This document shows positions 15,263 through 23,160 of a stretch of DNA of 64,000 bases, in pieces. The notes below the pieces were generated by a model, which made no database searches, was not told where the DNA came from, and saw only the letters and a program-made list of their open reading frames with translations. A program made the position numbers and the translations under genes. Positions within the stretch are counted from its first letter, which is position 1, and each line of letters begins with the position of its first letter. Source of the DNA: Chloroflexota bacterium (GTDB lineage Bacteria > Chloroflexota > Anaerolineae > SpSt-313); contig JAKPJZ010000121.1 in assembly GCA_029553955.1 (NCBI GenBank), positions 49,763 through 113,762 of the forward strand, read 5' to 3'.

Positions 15263-16057
15263 TCAGTTGCGCTCGGCCTGGCGCTGCTCGAGGGCGCGCA
15301 GCCTGCTCCAGGCGCGGCCCCAATCGCCGTCAACGCCCTGCAGGATGCTCTCGGCCTGCTGGCGCGGCACGCCCAAGCGCTCGGCAGCCATCCAGTAGGT
15401 CTCGACAGCGGGCGCGCGGCGCCGCGCCGGCTGTGGCGCCGCCGGCTGGGCCGCAGGCGCAACCGGCACGGCCTGCGGCGCCGGGGCGGGTTTGGCGGGC
15501 GGCGCGACGGCCGCAGGGGCTGCGGGCGCGGGCGCCTGCTCGGCCTCGGGGCGGCGCGTGCCCGCGGCGACCCGGCTGTGATAGTTGGCCGCCTCGTAGG
15601 CCGCCAGGTGCCTCAGGATGGTGTAGGCGATGCGCCGGGCGTCGAACTCGGAGAGCAGCATCGCCAGTGAGGCCTCGGGCTTGCCCAGGGGCTGGATGGC
15701 GCCCTGGCCCATGACCTTGCCCGGCCCGCGCGACACGGTGACCTTGACGGGGTTGCGCGCCTCCACCCGCTCGATCACCAGCACGCGCGAGGTCACCGCT
15801 TCACCCTGCGCTGTGCCCTTGAACTCGATGTACTTCTCCCAGAGCCGCCCTGCGAGGATGTCGTGGCAGACCAGAGCCAGGGCATCGGGCTCGGCATAGT
15901 GCTCGAGCGAAAGCTTGGCCCCCTGCCCTTCCACAAAGTCGACGATCTCGATGCGGAGCTTGCCAATGTCGAGGGTGTCCTGAATGTCGAGGATGCGGTT
16001 CTTGGTCACGTGGCGGACGATGCGGTAGTTGCGCGGCTTGTACGTGTTCTCGCTCAT
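15263..16057 (-). CDS. Uncharacterised protein with Ala/Pro-rich linker
   Basis: 264 residues. The N-terminal part (about 1-150) is beta-rich and well composed (MSENTYKPRNYRIVRHVTKN onwards); a low-complexity Ala/Pro linker follows (about 165-215). A short C-terminal helical domain (TYWMAAERLGVPRQQAESIL) ends it. This head-linker-tail layout is seen in single-stranded nucleic-acid-binding proteins, but I can show no binding motif. ATG 16057 follows a GGTGGAG site. The gene is convergent with the SPFH gene. Confidence 0.7.
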   Translation of the reverse strand: MSENTYKPRNYRIVRHVTKNRILDIQDTLDIGKLRIEIVDFVEGQGAKLSLEHYAEPDALALVCHDILAGRLWEKYIEFKGTAQGEAVTSRVLVIERVEARNPVKVTVSRGPGKVMGQGAIQPLGKPEASLAMLLSEFDARRIAYTILRHLAAYEAANYHSRVAAGTRRPEAEQAPAPAAPAAVAPPAKPAPAPQAVPVAPAAQPAAPQPARRRAPAVETYWMAAERLGVPRQQAESILQGVDGDWGRAWSRLRALEQRQAERN

Positions 16058-16143
16058 TTCTCACTCCACCTTCCAGGCGAAAAAGCACACCGCACACCTG
16101 AATTGTAACCGCACATCCGTTCTGTGTCAAACCACGGCCAGTC

Positions 16144-16233
16144 TGTCATTGCGAGGAGGCCGCAGCCGACGAAGCAATCCCCAGCCCGCGAATAGGAGAT
16201 TGCTTCGTCGGCTGCGGCCTCCTCGCAATGACA
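16144..16233. repeat. Inverted repeat, TGTCATTGCGAG family, copy 3
   Basis: Perfect 36-nt arms, 16144-16179 and 16198-16233. The arm reads TGTCATTGCGAGGAGGCCGC and then GAAGCAATC. It lies between divergent genes. Confidence 0.9.
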
Positions 16234-16253
16234 GTGCGAACCTTTGCCGACGC

Positions 16254-16282
16254 TTGAGTTTTTGCCCGTTCTGAAGTATCAT
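16254..16282 (+). promoter_or_regulatory. Promoter for rplI
   Basis: TTGAGT 16254-16259 and TATCAT 16277-16282, spaced 17 nt, ending 33 nt before the rplI ATG. Confidence 0.6.
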
Positions 16283-16315
16283 CGGATGGTGAATTCATCG
16301 GGGAGGAAGAAGCTC

Positions 16316-16762
16316 ATGCAGGTCGTGCTACTGAAGGACATCAAGCGCCTGGGCAAGGCCGGCGAAGTGCGCAACGTGGCCGATGGCTATGCCCGCAACT
16401 ATTTGATCCCGCGGGGGCTGGCCACGATGGCCACCAGCGGCGCAGTGCGCGAGGCCCAGGAGCGGGCCACGGCCGAGGCCAAGCACCAGGCGCGCGAGCA
16501 GGCCCAGGCCCAGACGCTGGCCGAAGAGCTGAGCACCGTCGTCTTGACCTTCAAGGCCCGCGCCGGCGAGACCGGCCACCTCTACGGCTCCATCACCAGC
16601 GGCGATATCGCCGCGGAGCTTGCCAGGCAGACCGGCAAGCCCATCGATCGCCGCAAGGTCGCCCTGGAGGAGTCGCTCCGCGACCTGGGCACCTACCAAG
16701 TGCCGCTCAAGCTCGCGGGCGACGTCACGGCGACGATCAAGGTCATCGTCGAGGCCGAGTAG
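16316..16762 (+). CDS. rplI: 50S ribosomal protein L9
   Basis: 148 residues, the usual length. The N-terminal rRNA-binding domain [21 protein letters not shown] and the signature [13 protein letters not shown] are clear. A long connecting helix rich in Ala, Gln and Glu and the C-terminal domain ([19 protein letters not shown] onwards) follow. L9 binds 23S rRNA near the L1 stalk and helps frame keeping. GGGAGGAAG precedes ATG 16316. Unlike many genomes there is no rpsF, ssb or rpsR here, so L9 has its own promoter. Confidence 0.97.
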   Translation: MQVVLLKDIKRLGKAGEVRNVADGYARNYLIPRGLATMATSGAVREAQERATAEAKHQAREQAQAQTLAEELSTVVLTFKARAGETGHLYGSITSGDIAAELARQTGKPIDRRKVALEESLRDLGTYQVPLKLAGDVTATIKVIVEAE

Positions 16763-16774
16763 TCCATTACGCCC

Positions 16775-16803
16775 TTCCCAAACCTTGGGAATGCGGATAT
16801 AAT
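16775..16803 (+). promoter_or_regulatory. Promoter for the small zinc-ribbon gene
   Basis: TTCCCA 16775-16780 and a perfect TATAAT 16798-16803, spaced 17 nt. Confidence 0.55.
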
Positions 16804-16845
16804 GGAAGTAGGGAAGGCAGGATGCTCCCGGAAAGGAGCCTGGTG

Positions 16846-17208
16846 ATGGACGGGGAAGAGCGTGCCATGCGGCAGGCATTCATTCGTCACCTGGTAGCCA
16901 ACCTGCAATGCGTGAGCTGCGGCGAGCGCTATACCCGCAACGACATCTATGTGCTCGGGCACCATGAGGATGTGTGGGTTTCGGCGGTCGTGTGCAACCA
17001 CTGCGGCACGCAGGGGCTCGTCTTTGCCACACTGCAGGGCGCTGACCAGTTCGAACTCACGGCCAAGTCGGACGCCGACGAGCGTTCGGCCCTGGAGCAA
17101 CTGCCTGCCCTCTCGATTGACGACGTCCTGGATGTGCACGCTTTCCTGCGCGCCTTTGATGGCGACGTGCAGGCGCTCTTCACCAGGACGGCCAGCCAGG
17201 AAAGCTAG
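16846..17208 (+). CDS. Small zinc-ribbon-like protein
   Basis: 120 residues. Two Cys pairs, CVSCG and CNHCG, about 30 residues apart in the N-terminal half look like a zinc ribbon; the rest is helical and acidic. No family is recognised. ATG 16846 is chosen because AAGGAG lies 7 nt upstream; an in-frame ATG at 16822 is close behind the promoter. Its TAG stop shares a CTAG with the stop of the convergent gene, so the two reading frames end in the same four bases. Confidence 0.65.
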   Translation: MDGEERAMRQAFIRHLVANLQCVSCGERYTRNDIYVLGHHEDVWVSAVVCNHCGTQGLVFATLQGADQFELTAKSDADERSALEQLPALSIDDVLDVHAFLRAFDGDVQALFTRTASQES

Positions 17209-17423
17209 CAGCTCGGGGCCGGGTGCGCTCTGCCCAACCAGCTTGCGAGCTGTTCGGCGAACTGCTCGAGCGTGGCGGCGCGGATGCGCACCAGCGCGTT
17301 GACCTCATCCGACGCCAGATCGAACGAGGCGATGGCTTCGCCGGGGTTGCTGAGCAGCGCCTGGCGGAATTGCTCATCCACCAGCGCCGTGCCAATCACC
17401 TCCGAAAGGCCCTGGTGCGTCAC
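17205..17423 (-). CDS. Os1348/NHLP-like small protein
   Basis: 72 residues from GTG 17423. The sequence LSEVIGTALVDEQFRQALLSNP then FDLASDEVNALVRI follows the pattern of Os1348-family proteins (nitrile-hydratase-leader-peptide clan), small helical proteins common in Chloroflexota. That clan includes leader parts of ribosomal peptides, but no modifying enzyme is encoded here and the tail AHPAPSC is short. The gene starts 13 nt after the DUF5317 stop and is probably cotranscribed with it. Confidence 0.6.
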   Translation of the reverse strand: MTHQGLSEVIGTALVDEQFRQALLSNPGEAIASFDLASDEVNALVRIRAATLEQFAEQLASWLGRAHPAPSC

Positions 17424-17436
17424 CCTCTTCCCGCTC

Positions 17437-18018
17437 CTACTCCTGCACAGCGGCACTGCGCCCAACAAGCGCCTCCTGCAGCAGCCAGAAGAGCCCCGCC
17501 GCAATCAATACATCGCCCAGGCTGAACGCCGTCGGCAGCGAGAGGGGCGGGCCGAGCACCAGGATGTCGGACAGCCACCACAGCCGGGTCTCGGCGCGGG
17601 GCAGGGCCACGTTCTTGGCCCCCCACACCTTGGCCACGGTGCCCCGGGGCGTCACCCACGAGAGGCGCCCCATCCGCTGCAAAGCCTCGGGCGTGATGGG
17701 CATCCAGCCGCCGTTGAGGGTCATGACTACCAGGTTGGCCAGCAGCCCCAGCCCCACCAGGAACACACCCGGCAGGCGGCGGTTCGCCCAGACGACGCAG
17801 ACCACCAGCGCACATGAAACGACCATCATCAGAGTAACCAGAGGCACCCCGATGATGGTCGCTTCAGCCACCAGGTTGTAGACCAAGGGGTATTGGAGGG
17901 CGACGGCAGCGAGCGCCAGCCAGCCGAACTCGACGCGCAGGCTGGCCAGGCGGCTAAGGCGCCCACCGCGCAAGAGCGCTATGAGGGTGGAGGCAGCAAC
18001 GCTAACAATAAGGACCAC
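17437..18018 (-). CDS. DUF5317 membrane protein
   Basis: 193 residues with four or five hydrophobic helices. The DUF5317 core is recognisable: LVGLGLLANLVVMTLNGGWMPITPEALQR, followed by DILVLGPPLSLPTAFSLGDVLIA. The family is found mainly in Chloroflexota and Firmicutes and its function is unknown. The gene lies between a 47-residue membrane peptide gene and the Os1348-like gene, all on the minus strand, and is probably transcribed from the -10 box at 18273. Confidence 0.88.
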   Translation of the reverse strand: MVLIVSVAASTLIALLRGGRLSRLASLRVEFGWLALAAVALQYPLVYNLVAEATIIGVPLVTLMMVVSCALVVCVVWANRRLPGVFLVGLGLLANLVVMTLNGGWMPITPEALQRMGRLSWVTPRGTVAKVWGAKNVALPRAETRLWWLSDILVLGPPLSLPTAFSLGDVLIAAGLFWLLQEALVGRSAAVQE

Positions 18019-18070
18019 CGGTTATGTGATGCTCCAAATCCCCCGGCTACGCGACGGTGGCAACGGCGGC

Positions 18071-18214
18071 TCAGCCGCCCGGCGGCCCCCCGCCACCCCA
18101 GGCATACGGCGCACCGGCGGCGAGGGCCAGCGCCGCGATGACGATGAGCACATACACCATGCGCAACGTCTGCGGCCCCGCCAGCCTGCACAGCCTGGCC
18201 TTCCACTGTGACAT
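18071..18214 (-). CDS. Small single-pass membrane protein
   Basis: 47 residues starting at ATG 18214, directly after a perfect GGAGGAGG. A short basic N-terminus is followed by one hydrophobic helix (about residues 19-36) and a Gly/Pro-rich tail. No family is known to me. The strong ribosome site and its place at the head of the DUF5317 group support it as a real gene. Confidence 0.65.
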   Translation of the reverse strand: MSQWKARLCRLAGPQTLRMVYVLIVIAALALAAGAPYAWGGGGPPGG

Positions 18215-18272
18215 CTGCACCTCCTCCCCGCAGCCCTTTGGCCAGTCACAAGACACCGCTGCGGTCCTGAGC

Positions 18273-18278
18273 ATTATA
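18273..18278 (-). promoter_or_regulatory. Minus-10 box for the DUF5317 group
   Basis: TATAAT on the minus strand, 59 nt upstream of the small membrane protein start. The -35 region is weak. Confidence 0.4.
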
Positions 18279-18301
18279 GAGGGGCGCGCTTTCGGAAACG
18301 C

Positions 18302-21300
18302 TTACAAATCGCCGGCGGCGAGCAGTTGGTGGAGCTCCACCGTCTCGGCGACCGGCTCCACGCCCAGCTCGTCTTGCAGCAGAGTGACGACCGTCTGATA
18401 GTGGCGCAGCGCCGCGTTGCGGTCGCCCATCAGGGCCAGGCAGCGCATCACGGCCCGGTGCGCCTGTTCGCGGAGCGGGTCACGCGCCAGCAGCTTGCGG
18501 TAGGCATCCAGTGCCCCGGCGTGGCGCCCGCGCGCCAGCCGCAGGTCTCCCAAGGTCTGCAGCGCGCCCAGGTAGCGGCGCTCTAGCTCTTCGCGCCGCC
18601 AAGAGCACCACTCGTCGTTGCTGAACGAGAGATCCTCGAGGAACTCGCCCTGGTACAGGGCCACGGCCTCCTGCAGGCATTCCTCCGCCTGCTGGGGCCG
18701 GTCGGCCAGCGCCTGCTCGGCCTGGCCGACCAGTCCCTCGAACTCGTCGACGTCATACCAGCAATCGAGCCGGCGGTTGAAGAGGTACTGCTCGTTTTCG
18801 TACCGCACGCAATCGTTCACCCCCAGCGCCCGCCGCAGGCGATAGAGGGTCACGTGGAAGGCGCTGCGCAGCCGCGACGGCGGCAGGTCGGGCCAGAGCA
18901 CGGCGCCGATCTGGTCCTTGCGCCGCGCCGGGAAGGAGAAGAGGTAGAAGAACAGCTCCTCGGCCTTGGCCGTGCCCCAGTCGGCGCTGGAGAGCAGCCG
19001 GCCATTGACCGAGACGCTCGATTCGCCCAGGGCCGCCACGCGCAGATGGATCGGGGGCACCTCGCCGGCCTCGGGCGTGGTGCGCGGCCCGGCCGGCGTC
19101 GCGCTGGCCCGCGCCCGGCGCACGAGATCGGCGAGCAAGGCGCCGCCAACGCCGGCCTGCGCCGCCGCCTCCAACAGCTCCAGGGCGCGCGCGCCCTCAC
19201 CGACGAGAAAGTGGTCGTGGCCCAGCTCCATGGTGACCTCGATCAGGCGCCGCACATAGTCGCAGGCGGCCTCGCGATCGCCGCGGGCATCGGCCACACG
19301 CGCCATTTGCAGCCAGGTCAGCGCCAGGTCGCGCTTGGCGCCGGCGCGCTGAAAGATCTGCTCGGCCCGCTGCAGGTGCTCGAGGGCCAGGGCGACGTTG
19401 CCTTGCTCGAGGCAAATGGCCGCCAGGGTCACGCCATAGCGTGCGGCATCCTGGCTCAGCCCCTGCTCCATGGCCTGCTCGTAGGCGCGGCGCGCCATGG
19501 CCAGCGCCTGCGGATAGTCGCCGCGGCCGCGGTGCACCTCGGCGTTGGCGTCAAGCAGGTAGGCCAGCAGCGAGGGGTCGGGCAGCGCCTCGGCCAGCCG
19601 CCAGGCCTCGCCATAGGCCTCGAGCGCCGGCCCCCACTGCCCGGTCTCGCGCAGCACGTCGCCCCTGCCCGCCCAGATAAAGGCCGACAGGCGCTGCGAG
19701 CCCGCCCGATGGGCATAGTCGAGCGCGCGCTCGAGCGTGGCCAGGGCGCGCTCGTACTCGCCGCGCAGTTGCTGGCCGACGGCCAGGCTGTTCAGCACAT
19801 TGGCGGTGTTGCCGGGGTGACCCATCTGCAGCCAGAGATTCAGCGCCTCCTCAAGGTGCAGCTCCGACGCGGCCAGGTTGCCGGCCAGCGAGAGGGCCAC
19901 GCCCAGGTCGCCGTGGGTCAGCGCCAGGCCGTATGAAGAAGCGGCCTCGCGGTAGAGGTCCAGCGCTTGGCGCAGCTCTTCGGTGCCTTCGGCCACCCGG
20001 CCCACCTGGCAGAGGCTAATGCCCAGGTCGCGGCGGGCGTTGCCCATGAGGAGTGGCGTCTGGCCGCCCAGGCGCTCGAGGATACCCAGCGCCTGGCGGC
20101 AGCTCTCGATGGCCTCGCGGGCGCGCCCAAGCAGGCGCAGGCAGACGGCGCGGTCGGCCAGGGCATCGGCCAGCGCCTCGCGGTCGCCCTGGGCTTCGTA
20201 ACCGCGCAGCGCCCGGTCGTACAGCTCGAGCGCGCGGGCGGCATCGCCGCAGTCCCTGTAGATGCGCCCACGGTAGTGGATCAGTTGTGGCACCTGGGCC
20301 AGCGCATCGGCGGGCAACTGGTCGATCCACTGGGCCAACGTTTCAAGGCGCCCCGCCTCGAACATCTCCTTGGCCGCCCCCAGCGCCACGCGGATGGCGC
20401 CGGGCACCTCCTGGGCCGCCATGTGGTGCTGGAAGGCCGCGCCCCATTCGCCCTCGGCCTCCAGCACTTCGGCCGCCCGCCGGTGCAGCGCCGCCGCCCG
20501 TCCTTGGGCCTCCGTTTGCAGCTTGTGACGCAGGAAGCCCTGGAAGAGCGCGTGGTAACGGTACCAATGTGCGTCATCCTTGTCGAAGCGCACGATAAAG
20601 ACGTTGCCCCGCTCCAGCAGTTCGAGCAGCGCCGCCGCGTGGTCGAGCCCGAGCAGGGCATTGCAACGCACTGCGCTCATCTCGTCGAGGACGGCCGAGC
20701 CCAGCAGGAACTGTTGCACCTCGGGGGTCTGCTGGGCAAACACCTCGTTGGCCAGGTACTCGTAGACACCGCCCGTCGCGCTGCGCGCCTGGGCCGCGCC
20801 CGCGAGGAGCTCCTGCCAGGTCGTCTGCGTGCTGAGCAAGATGCCGGTGATCCAGCCCTCCGACTGCCGGGCCAGCTCCTGGGCCATATCGTCGGGCATT
20901 TCCTGGTGATAGTTCTGCAGCACCAGTTGCTGGATCTCTGGCGGCGTGAAGCGCAGCTCGCGCGCGCCGAGGCCAGCCACCTCCTGGTGCGCCGTGAGCA
21001 CGGCGAGGCCGCGCGGCGTCAGCGTGGGGATGCTGCGGCTGGCGATAATCAGCCGGCAGTTCTCGGGCAGGCGCGCGAGCAGCGAGTCGAGGAAATAGTT
21101 GACTGGCTCGCTGGGGTTCACCAAGTTGTAATCGTCGAGCACGACCACGAAATAGTCGGGAATCTCTTCATAGATCTCGTTGACCAGCACGCCCACCAGG
21201 GCCTCGACATCGCTGGGGTGCTTCACGCTCTCCAGGAGCTCGCGGGTGCGCCGGCCAAAGCCGGGGAAGCGCTGGCCGATGGCGGCGAGCAGATACTCGG

Positions 21301-21535
21301 CAAAGAGGCGCACGTCGCGGTCCGACGTATCGAGCGAGTACCAGCAGAGTGGCAGGTCCACATCGTGGGCAAACTCGACCAAGAGCGAGGTCTTGCCATA
21401 GCCGGCGGGGGCCGAGATCAGGATGAGCTTGCGGTCGAGGTGCTCGTGCAAAAAGTCGATCAGCCTGGGCCGCCTGAGCAGGTCGGCGCGGCGGCCCGGG
21501 ATCAGGTACTTGGTGACGACGAGAGAGTTCCCCAT
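18302..21535 (-). CDS. MalT-like STAND ATPase regulator with TPR array and BTAD domain
   Basis: 1077 residues. Residues 1-300 form a MalT-type STAND NTPase module: the N-terminal TKYLIPG signature and Walker A APAGYGKT at about 42-49. Walker B VVVLDDY and sensor LIIASRS follow. The middle (about 380-800) is a long array of TPR-like helical pairs. The last 250 residues are a winged-helix plus bacterial transcriptional activator domain (BTAD) rather than a LuxR helix-turn-helix. Such proteins bind an inducer in the TPR region, hydrolyse ATP and activate transcription. ATG 21535 follows GGGGGCGAG; a TTG at 21565 would extend it by ten residues. Target genes are unknown. Confidence 0.92.
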   Translation of the reverse strand: MGNSLVVTKYLIPGRRADLLRRPRLIDFLHEHLDRKLILISAPAGYGKTSLLVEFAHDVDLPLCWYSLDTSDRDVRLFAEYLLAAIGQRFPGFGRRTRELLESVKHPSDVEALVGVLVNEIYEEIPDYFVVVLDDYNLVNPSEPVNYFLDSLLARLPENCRLIIASRSIPTLTPRGLAVLTAHQEVAGLGARELRFTPPEIQQLVLQNYHQEMPDDMAQELARQSEGWITGILLSTQTTWQELLAGAAQARSATGGVYEYLANEVFAQQTPEVQQFLLGSAVLDEMSAVRCNALLGLDHAAALLELLERGNVFIVRFDKDDAHWYRYHALFQGFLRHKLQTEAQGRAAALHRRAAEVLEAEGEWGAAFQHHMAAQEVPGAIRVALGAAKEMFEAGRLETLAQWIDQLPADALAQVPQLIHYRGRIYRDCGDAARALELYDRALRGYEAQGDREALADALADRAVCLRLLGRAREAIESCRQALGILERLGGQTPLLMGNARRDLGISLCQVGRVAEGTEELRQALDLYREAASSYGLALTHGDLGVALSLAGNLAASELHLEEALNLWLQMGHPGNTANVLNSLAVGQQLRGEYERALATLERALDYAHRAGSQRLSAFIWAGRGDVLRETGQWGPALEAYGEAWRLAEALPDPSLLAYLLDANAEVHRGRGDYPQALAMARRAYEQAMEQGLSQDAARYGVTLAAICLEQGNVALALEHLQRAEQIFQRAGAKRDLALTWLQMARVADARGDREAACDYVRRLIEVTMELGHDHFLVGEGARALELLEAAAQAGVGGALLADLVRRARASATPAGPRTTPEAGEVPPIHLRVAALGESSVSVNGRLLSSADWGTAKAEELFFYLFSFPARRKDQIGAVLWPDLPPSRLRSAFHVTLYRLRRALGVNDCVRYENEQYLFNRRLDCWYDVDEFEGLVGQAEQALADRPQQAEECLQEAVALYQGEFLEDLSFSNDEWCSWRREELERRYLGALQTLGDLRLARGRHAGALDAYRKLLARDPLREQAHRAVMRCLALMGDRNAALRHYQTVVTLLQDELGVEPVAETVELHQLLAAGDL

Positions 21536-21565
21536 AGCGGCTCGCCCCCCGGCAACTGCCTGCAA

Positions 21566-21818
21566 GAAAGGTGGCAGACAGAAACGGCAGTCTCGGCATG
21601 TGGTTCTGGGGCACAGGTGGTGCCAGACCCGGCGACGAGAGGCCAGAAATCAGCGCAGACCAGCGAGCTCGGAACGCCGACAGGACGAAAACGGGTCTCA
21701 CCGCAGATGCTGATACCCCAGGGGATACCGTAAAGCAGCAAGACGCCCACAAGGGGCTACGGCGCCCGGAGGCATTTTCAGGTCAGATGCACGTATCGTG
21801 CGGAGCACACTGCCGGCC
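21566..21818. other. Leader region of the STAND-BTAD gene
   Basis: A 250-nt stretch between promoter and start codon. I see no coding frame and no clear riboswitch or terminator. Confidence 0.4.
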
Positions 21819-21847
21819 ATTATAGCCTTGTTGCAGGAGCAGCGCAA
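21819..21847 (-). promoter_or_regulatory. Promoter for the STAND-BTAD regulator
   Basis: On the minus strand, TTGCGC (21842-21847) and TATAAT (21819-21824) are spaced 17 nt. The leader to the start codon would be about 275 nt. Confidence 0.55.
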
Positions 21848-21909
21848 ACAGCCCGCTGCCCCTGCTGCCTGCGCCCATGGACCTAGTGCCAGCCCCCCCC
21901 AAACACCCC

Positions 21910-21939
21910 TTGTGACCCGGCCACTGCAGATGCTATAAT
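21910..21939 (+). promoter_or_regulatory. Promoter for the YdjC-like deacetylase
   Basis: TTGTGA 21910-21915, an 18-nt spacer, then TATAAT 21934-21939 with extended -10 TGC. Confidence 0.55.
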
Positions 21940-22030
21940 CACGTATGCACACTCTCCACCGATTCCATCCCCACCGTCCCGTCGCCGCATGCCCCTGCGC
22001 CGGGACGCCTGGCTTCGCTGGGAGGGCGCC

Positions 22031-22915
22031 TTGGCCAACCTGCGCCTGATCTTCAACGGCGATGATTTCGGCCACGCGGTGAGCATCAATGCGGCGATCG
22101 TGCGCGCGCACGAGCAGGGCCTCCTCACCAGCGCCAGCCTGATGGTCACCGGCAATGCCCTCAGCGACGCGGTGGTTCGCGCCCGCGCCCACCCGTCGCT
22201 GGCGGTGGGCCTGCACGTGGCGGTGCTCGGGGCGCGCGCAGCCGTGGCGCCCGCAACGGCGCCGCACCTGGTCGACGCTCACGGCCGCCTGCCGCGCGAC
22301 CCCTTCCTGGCCGGCGTGCGTTTCTTCCTGAACCCGGGCCTGCGCGCCGAGCTGCGCCGCGAGATCGCGGCCCAGTTCGAGCGCTTTCTCGACACCGGCC
22401 TGCCCCTAGCCCATGTCGACGGCCATTACCTGATGCACCTGCATCCCACCATCTTCCCTATCCTCATCGCCCTGGCCGAGCAGTATGGCGCGCCGGGCAT
22501 CCGCTTCCCGCGCGATGACCTGCGCCTGACGCTGGCGCTCAGCCACAAGCACGTGGCAGGCAAGGTGACCTGGGCCTCGCTCTACGCGTTGCTCTGCCGC
22601 CTGGCCGAAAGGCGCCTGGCTCAAAGCCCGGTGGCCTTTACCGACCGCGTCTATGGCCTGCTGCAGACCGGCCAGATGCACGAAGCGTTCGTGGCCGGCC
22701 TGGTGCGCCGCATCTCACAGAGCGTGCGCTCAGCCGAGCTCTTCTTCCACCCCTGCACGCAGCCGCTGGGCAGGCCGTTCGGGCCCAACCCCGGCGACCT
22801 GGCGGCGCTGCTCAGCCCCCACGTGCGCCAGGCCGTGCGCGAGCGCGGCGCCCAGCTCATCAGCTATGCCGACCTCGGCAACGGGCGCCCCTGCCCGGGC
22901 CTCCTGCCTTCGTGA
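22031..22915 (+). CDS. ChbG/HpnK (YdjC) family carbohydrate deacetylase
   Basis: About 294 residues. The family metal site is present: FNGDDFG near the N-terminus (usual NADDFG), the GLHVAV strand and HVDGHYLMHLHP. These enzymes remove acetyl groups from N-acetylated sugars or sugar-lipids; HpnK acts on hopanoid glycosides. No hopanoid genes are near, so the substrate is open. TTG 22031 is chosen because GGGAGGG lies 4 nt before it and gives the normal family N-terminus (MANLRLIFN). An ATG at 21989 would add 14 unusual residues. Confidence 0.87.
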   Translation: MANLRLIFNGDDFGHAVSINAAIVRAHEQGLLTSASLMVTGNALSDAVVRARAHPSLAVGLHVAVLGARAAVAPATAPHLVDAHGRLPRDPFLAGVRFFLNPGLRAELRREIAAQFERFLDTGLPLAHVDGHYLMHLHPTIFPILIALAEQYGAPGIRFPRDDLRLTLALSHKHVAGKVTWASLYALLCRLAERRLAQSPVAFTDRVYGLLQTGQMHEAFVAGLVRRISQSVRSAELFFHPCTQPLGRPFGPNPGDLAALLSPHVRQAVRERGAQLISYADLGNGRPCPGLLPS

Positions 22916-22917
22916 CC

Positions 22918-23049
22918 AGGGTGTATCCCAGAACCGCAGGAAGCTCTTGAACCAAAGACCACAAAGAGCTTTGGGTGCACCCTTGCCCCCTTTGTGTCCT
23001 TCGTGGTGATCGGTCCCCGTCGGTTACTGGCAGTTCTGGGATACACCCT
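22918..23049. repeat. Inverted repeat between deacetylase and ftsH
   Basis: Perfect 17-nt arms, 22918-22934 and 23033-23049 (AGGGTGTATCCCAGAAC and complement). Inside is a second pair, GACCACAAAG and CTTTGTGTCC plus TTCGTGGT, related to the CACGAAGG family. Confidence 0.75.
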
Positions 23050-23064
23050 CGTGACCTCCGAGAC

Positions 23065-23093
23065 TTCCCTTTTGACTCGGATTCTGGTATAAT
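23065..23093 (+). promoter_or_regulatory. Promoter for ftsH
   Basis: TTCCCT 23065-23070 and TATAAT 23088-23093, spaced 17 nt, with an extended -10 TGG. Confidence 0.6.
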
Positions 23094-23160
23094 TCACGGC
23101 AAGTTGGTTCCCCCGCGGCCAGAATGCGCTGCTGGGAGGTAATGTGGCTGGAGGCACAGG

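Noticed and set aside
23072..23093. TTGACT as -35 for ftsH
   Set aside because: It is only 10 nt from the TATAAT box; TTCCCT at 17 nt with an extended -10 fits better.
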